From an uncultured Alphaproteobacteria bacterium (lineage in GTDB: Bacteria; Pseudomonadota; Alphaproteobacteria; Micropepsales; Micropepsaceae): 7,111 bases of DNA. The stretch lies in NCBI GenBank assembly GCA_937942205.1, contig CALDFO010000349.1, positions 1 to 7,111 of the forward strand, written 5' to 3'. A program made the translations under genes and the position numbers. Positions within the stretch are counted from its first letter, which is position 1, and the number at the start of each line of letters is the position of its first letter. Below are positions 5,214 through 7,111 of the stretch, one piece after another. Under the pieces are notes generated by a model. That model was not told the origin of the DNA. It searched no databases and saw only the letters and a program-made list of their open reading frames with translations.

Positions 5214-6043
5214 GCGAGGCCGCCGCCGAGAATTTCGACGACTTCCAAGCCACCGCCATCGCCGCCGACACCGAGGCGCTGCTGATCCATGTGGACGGCT
5301 TTGAAGGCCCGCTGGACCTGCTGCTGACCCTAGCGCGCAACCAGAAGGTGGATATCGCCAAAATCTCCATCCTCAGGCTGGCCGAGCAGTATCTGGAGTT
5401 CGTCGAGAATGCCAAGAAGCTGAACCTGGAACTGGCCGCCGACTATCTGGTGATGGCGGCCTGGCTGGCCTATCTGAAATCGCGCCTGATCCTGCCGCAG
5501 GAAAAGACCAGCGAGGGCGAGCCGTCGGCCGACGAGATGGCCACCCGCCTGCGCTGGCGCCTGCAACGGCTGGACGCCATGCGCGCCGCCTCGACCCGCC
5601 TGATGGGGCGCGAGCGGCTGGGCCGCGACGTGTTCGGGCGCGGCGACCCGGAGCCGGTGAATGTGGTCAAGCTCCGCACCTACAAGGATACGCTCTACGA
5701 TCTGCTCACCGCCTATGCCACCGAGCGGGTCCGCAAGGTCGGCGGCGGGGTCTATCGTCCGGTCCAGCCCATCGTGCTGCAGATCGAGGAAGCCCGCGAG
5801 CGGCTGGAACGGATGCTGGGCCGGATTTCCGACTGGAGCGCCCTGACGCGCCTGTTGCCGATGGAATGGCAGGGCGGCACGCGGCGGCGCTCGGCGGTGG
5901 CGTCCACCCTGCTGGCCTGCCTGGAAATGGCCCGCGACGGCAAGCTGGAGCTGCAGCAGGCCGCGCCCTTTTCCGAAATTTTCATCCGGGACAGCCATCG
6001 CGCCCCGGACCATCCCCAGGTCGCCCCCGAGGCGGGAGCCTGA
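5210..6043 (+). CDS. scpA: Segregation and condensation protein A (kleisin)
   Basis: A 277-residue kleisin subunit of the SMC-ScpAB condensin, which bridges the two SMC heads and helps compact and segregate the chromosome. The N-terminal SMC-neck-binding helices carry the family signature DGFEGPLDLLLTLARNQKVD (29-48), followed by ISILRLAEQYLEFV and AADYLVMAAWLAYLKSRLLLP-like sequence up to about 96. A charged variable middle follows (about 97-185). The C-terminal winged helix is at about 226-260 (RRRSAVASTLLACLEMARDG, then APFSEIFIR), the part that binds the SMC cap. A short Pro/Ala tail ends the protein. The start is fixed by GGAGG seven bases upstream and the ATGA overlap with nagZ. scpB follows after two bases. 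No smc gene is in the window, which is usual because it lies elsewhere. Confidence 0.96.
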   Translation: MSEAAAENFDDFQATAIAADTEALLIHVDGFEGPLDLLLTLARNQKVDIAKISILRLAEQYLEFVENAKKLNLELAADYLVMAAWLAYLKSRLILPQEKTSEGEPSADEMATRLRWRLQRLDAMRAASTRLMGRERLGRDVFGRGDPEPVNVVKLRTYKDTLYDLLTAYATERVRKVGGGVYRPVQPIVLQIEEARERLERMLGRISDWSALTRLLPMEWQGGTRRRSAVASTLLACLEMARDGKLELQQAAPFSEIFIRDSHRAPDHPQVAPEAGA

Positions 6044-6045
6044 AC

Positions 6046-6852
6046 ATGAGCACCGTAGCCAAGATGATTGAGACGATCGAAGACCAGATGGACGCCGTGG
6101 CGGCGGAAGCCGTGGCCCCCGAAGCCCCCGCGGCCGCCCAAGCTTCCATGGCCTCCGAAGCTTCTATGGCCTCATCGGGGGCCGAGGAGGGGCATGTTTC
6201 GGCTGCCAACCCCGAGCATTTGCGCATGGTCGAGGCACTGCTGTTCGCCGCTGCCGAGCCGTTGGACGCCAAGGCGCTGGGCGCCTCGCTGCCCGAAGGC
6301 GCGGATGTGCGCGGCCTGCTCAAGGAACTTGAGGCTGTTTATGAAAAACGCGGCGTAAATCTTTGCTGTGTCGCTGGAAAATACCAGTTCCGCACCGCCT
6401 CGGACCTGGCCTTTCTGCTGCGCAAGGAGCAGCCGGAACAGAAGCGCCTGTCCAAGGCGGCCATCGAGACGCTGGCCATCATCGCCTATCACCAGCCCGT
6501 CACCCGGGCCGAGATCGAGGACATTCGCGGTGTCGCCATGTCCAAGGGCACGGTGGACGCCCTGATGGAGATCGGCTGGGTCAAGATCCGGGGCCGCAAG
6601 CGCACCCCCGGCCGCCCCGTCACCTATGGCACCACGGAAGCCTTCCTGGTCCAGTTCGGGCTGGAAAGTGTCGGCCACCTGCCGGGCACCGACGAACTCA
6701 AGGCGGCGGGCTTCCTGGAGGCGATGCCGCCCTCCGGCTTCGACGTGCCCAACCCCAGCGACCAGCTCGGCCCGGACGAGGACCCCTACGATCCCAACGA
6801 GCCGCCGGAGCCCGACCTGCTGACAGGCAGCGCGAATTTAGACGAAGCCTAG
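6046..6852 (+). CDS. scpB: Segregation and condensation protein B
   Basis: A 268-residue ScpB, the dimeric tandem winged-helix partner of ScpA in the SMC complex. The conserved region starts at HLRMVEALLFAAAEPL (58-73). It continues through LSKAAIETLAIIAYHQPVTR (135-154) and AEIEDIRGVAMSKGTVDALM (155-174), then GRKRTPGRPVTYGTT and FLVQFGLESVGHLP to about 213. Before it lies an atypical Ala/Glu/Ser-rich extension of about 55 residues with a duplicated ASMAS motif, and after it an acidic, Pro-rich tail (240-268). The ATG at 6046 has GGGAG (6034-6038) seven bases upstream and starts two bases after the scpA stop, so the two are almost surely co-expressed at matched levels. A longer upstream frame overlaps scpA and is rejected. 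Codons in 6325-6380 are noticeably AT-richer than their surroundings. Confidence 0.95.
   Translation: MSTVAKMIETIEDQMDAVAAEAVAPEAPAAAQASMASEASMASSGAEEGHVSAANPEHLRMVEALLFAAAEPLDAKALGASLPEGADVRGLLKELEAVYEKRGVNLCCVAGKYQFRTASDLAFLLRKEQPEQKRLSKAAIETLAIIAYHQPVTRAEIEDIRGVAMSKGTVDALMEIGWVKIRGRKRTPGRPVTYGTTEAFLVQFGLESVGHLPGTDELKAAGFLEAMPPSGFDVPNPSDQLGPDEDPYDPNEPPEPDLLTGSANLDEA
6140..6175 (+). repeat. 18-base tandem duplication in the scpB 5' region
   Basis: Two adjacent 18-base units, 6140-6157 and 6158-6175, differ at only three positions (6147/6165, 6156/6174, 6157/6175). In frame they encode QASMAS-EASMAS in the N-terminal extension of ScpB. The unit length is a multiple of three, so changes in copy number would keep the frame. 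Confidence 0.8.
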
Positions 6853-6870
6853 GCGCGGTTCTTTGGCGCC

Positions 6871-6911
6871 TGTCATTCCCGCGAAAGCGGGAATCCAACT
6901 TTTTCTTTCTC
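6871..6911. repeat. dRS3-like hairpin repeat, copy 1; possible terminator of the scp operon
   Basis: ATTCCCGC (6875-6882) and GCGGGAAT (6887-6894) form a perfect eight-pair stem capped by GAAA, flanked by TGTC on the left and CCAACTTTTTCTTTCTC on the right. The stem agrees with the ATTCCC-N8-GGGAAT form known as dRS3 in Neisseria and with similar hairpins dispersed in many proteobacteria. The T-rich stretch begins five bases past the stem, so the unit could end transcription after scpB (19 bases downstream of its stop), though imperfectly. Confidence 0.8.
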
Positions 6912-6923
6912 GCACAGAGACAG

Positions 6924-6978
6924 AAGTTGGATTCCCTTCCCTCGCATCGCCTGACGGCGCTGCTCGCCGGGAATGACA
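6924..6978. repeat. Inverted mosaic copy of the hairpin repeat with a different centre
   Basis: AAGTTGGATTCCC (6924-6936) is the exact reverse complement of 6889-6901 in copy 1, and GGGAATGACA (6969-6978) is the exact reverse complement of 6871-6880. In place of the eight-base centre (GCTTTCGC on this orientation) lie 32 unrelated bases at 6937-6968, with their own small CGCC/GGCG hairpin. Copy 1 and this copy together make a head-to-head pair that could fold into a cruciform over 6871-6978. Confidence 0.8.
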
Positions 6979-6983
6979 GAGAG

Positions 6984-7016
6984 GCTTGTCATTTCCACAC
7001 CGCTTGTCACATTCCC
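6984..7016. repeat. Degenerate partial copy preceding copy 3
   Basis: GCTTGTCATTTCC (about 6984-6996) and GCTTGTCACATTCCC (about 7002-7016) are imperfect direct repeats of the left end of the hairpin unit. The first lacks the second arm, so it looks like a decayed or truncated copy abutting copy 3. Confidence 0.5.
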
Positions 7017-7049
7017 GCGAAAGCGGGAATCCAACTTTCTTTTTTCTCT
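7005..7049. repeat. dRS3-like hairpin repeat, copy 3
   Basis: ATTCCCGC (7011-7018), GAAA loop, GCGGGAAT (7023-7030), followed by CCAACTTT and a T-rich run to 7049. Bases 7011-7038 are identical to 6875-6902 of copy 1 over 28 positions. The left flank has an extra CA (TGTCACATT in place of TGTCATT). Same orientation as copy 1, 136 bases apart. Confidence 0.85.
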
Positions 7050-7086
7050 GCCCGGCCGCTCGCTTTTGCTCGCGGCGTTCAGGCCT

Positions 7087-7111
7087 CAAATCGGTCCACT
7101 GGACCGATTTG
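7087..7111. repeat. Perfect 25-base palindrome at the right edge
   Basis: CAAATCGGTCCA (7087-7098) and TGGACCGATTTG (7100-7111) are perfect 12-base arms about a single central C. The A-rich left end and T-rich right end mean that, read on either strand, a hairpin is followed by a short T run, so it may be a bidirectional terminator. It may continue past the window. Its sequence is unrelated to the ATTCCC hairpins, so it is a second repeat class or a terminator of the genes on both sides. Confidence 0.75.

Larger units (their letters stand above)
6853..7111. other. Gene-free region made of palindromic repeats
   Basis: The 259 bases after scpB hold no credible gene. Almost all of them belong to hairpin repeats, described separately. 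In many alphaproteobacteria tat genes follow scpB; here the repeats fill the space up to the window edge and whether tat genes follow cannot be seen. A frame of 83 codons on the minus strand here is just repeat sequence. Confidence 0.8.

Noticed and set aside
4347..6013. Long minus-strand frames opposite nagZ and scpA (263 and 227 codons)
   Set aside because: They are antisense to well-supported genes and look like shadow translations with no domain signal.
6871..7049. Possible CRISPR array
   Set aside because: Only two identical units 136 bases apart plus one inverted copy; no regular spacing, no series of unique spacers, and no cas genes.
6698..7089. Small minus-strand frames over the scpB end and the repeat region
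   Set aside because: Peptides such as MDSRFRGNDR and SWIPAFAGM are the usual artefactual translations of the ATTCCCGC hairpin repeats.

Overview
The window looks like a conserved housekeeping block from a GC-rich alphaproteobacterium. This rests on third-position GC bias in every gene, many long antisense shadow frames, and the characteristic neighbourhood of dgt, a SPOR-domain protein, nagZ, scpA and scpB with a divergent erpA-type gene. The species cannot be named from sequence alone. I see no phage, plasmid, transposase, CRISPR or defence genes.

Left part (1-1787), minus strand: an A-type iron-sulfur carrier (erpA-like), exodeoxyribonuclease III (xthA), a small exported protein of unknown function, and the N-terminal 56 codons of a DsbA/FrnE-type thioredoxin-fold protein that runs off the left edge. 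Tight spacing (5 bases between erpA and xthA, 49 to the exported protein, 41 to the DsbA-like gene) suggests one transcription unit leaving a 45-base divergent intergenic region at 1788-1832. A small hairpin at 187-200 may weaken read-through into the last gene.

Right part (1833-6852), plus strand: dgt (HD-domain dNTP triphosphohydrolase), a membrane-anchored SPOR-domain protein, nagZ (peptidoglycan-recycling beta-N-acetylglucosaminidase), scpA and scpB (condensin kleisin and its winged-helix partner). nagZ and scpA share an ATGA overlap, and scpB begins two bases after the scpA stop, so nagZ-scpA-scpB is very probably one operon. The unit couples cell-wall recycling and septal peptidoglycan binding with chromosome condensation. 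The argS gene that I recall often lying between dgt and the SPOR gene in alphaproteobacteria is absent here. In its place are about 100 bases with two hairpins.

Tail (6853-7111): no gene. It holds a compact palindromic repeat cluster: two identical 28-base hairpin units with ATTCCCGC/GCGGGAAT stems, an inverted mosaic copy with a different centre, a degenerate fragment, and a perfect 25-base palindrome at the right edge.

The most unusual feature is inside dgt. A stretch of about 130 bases (roughly 2391-2520) made of palindromic-repeat DNA is read through in frame and adds about 43 low-complexity residues to the enzyme. It looks like a repeat element inserted into, and tolerated by, a core gene. 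I do not see a new multi-gene system in this window.
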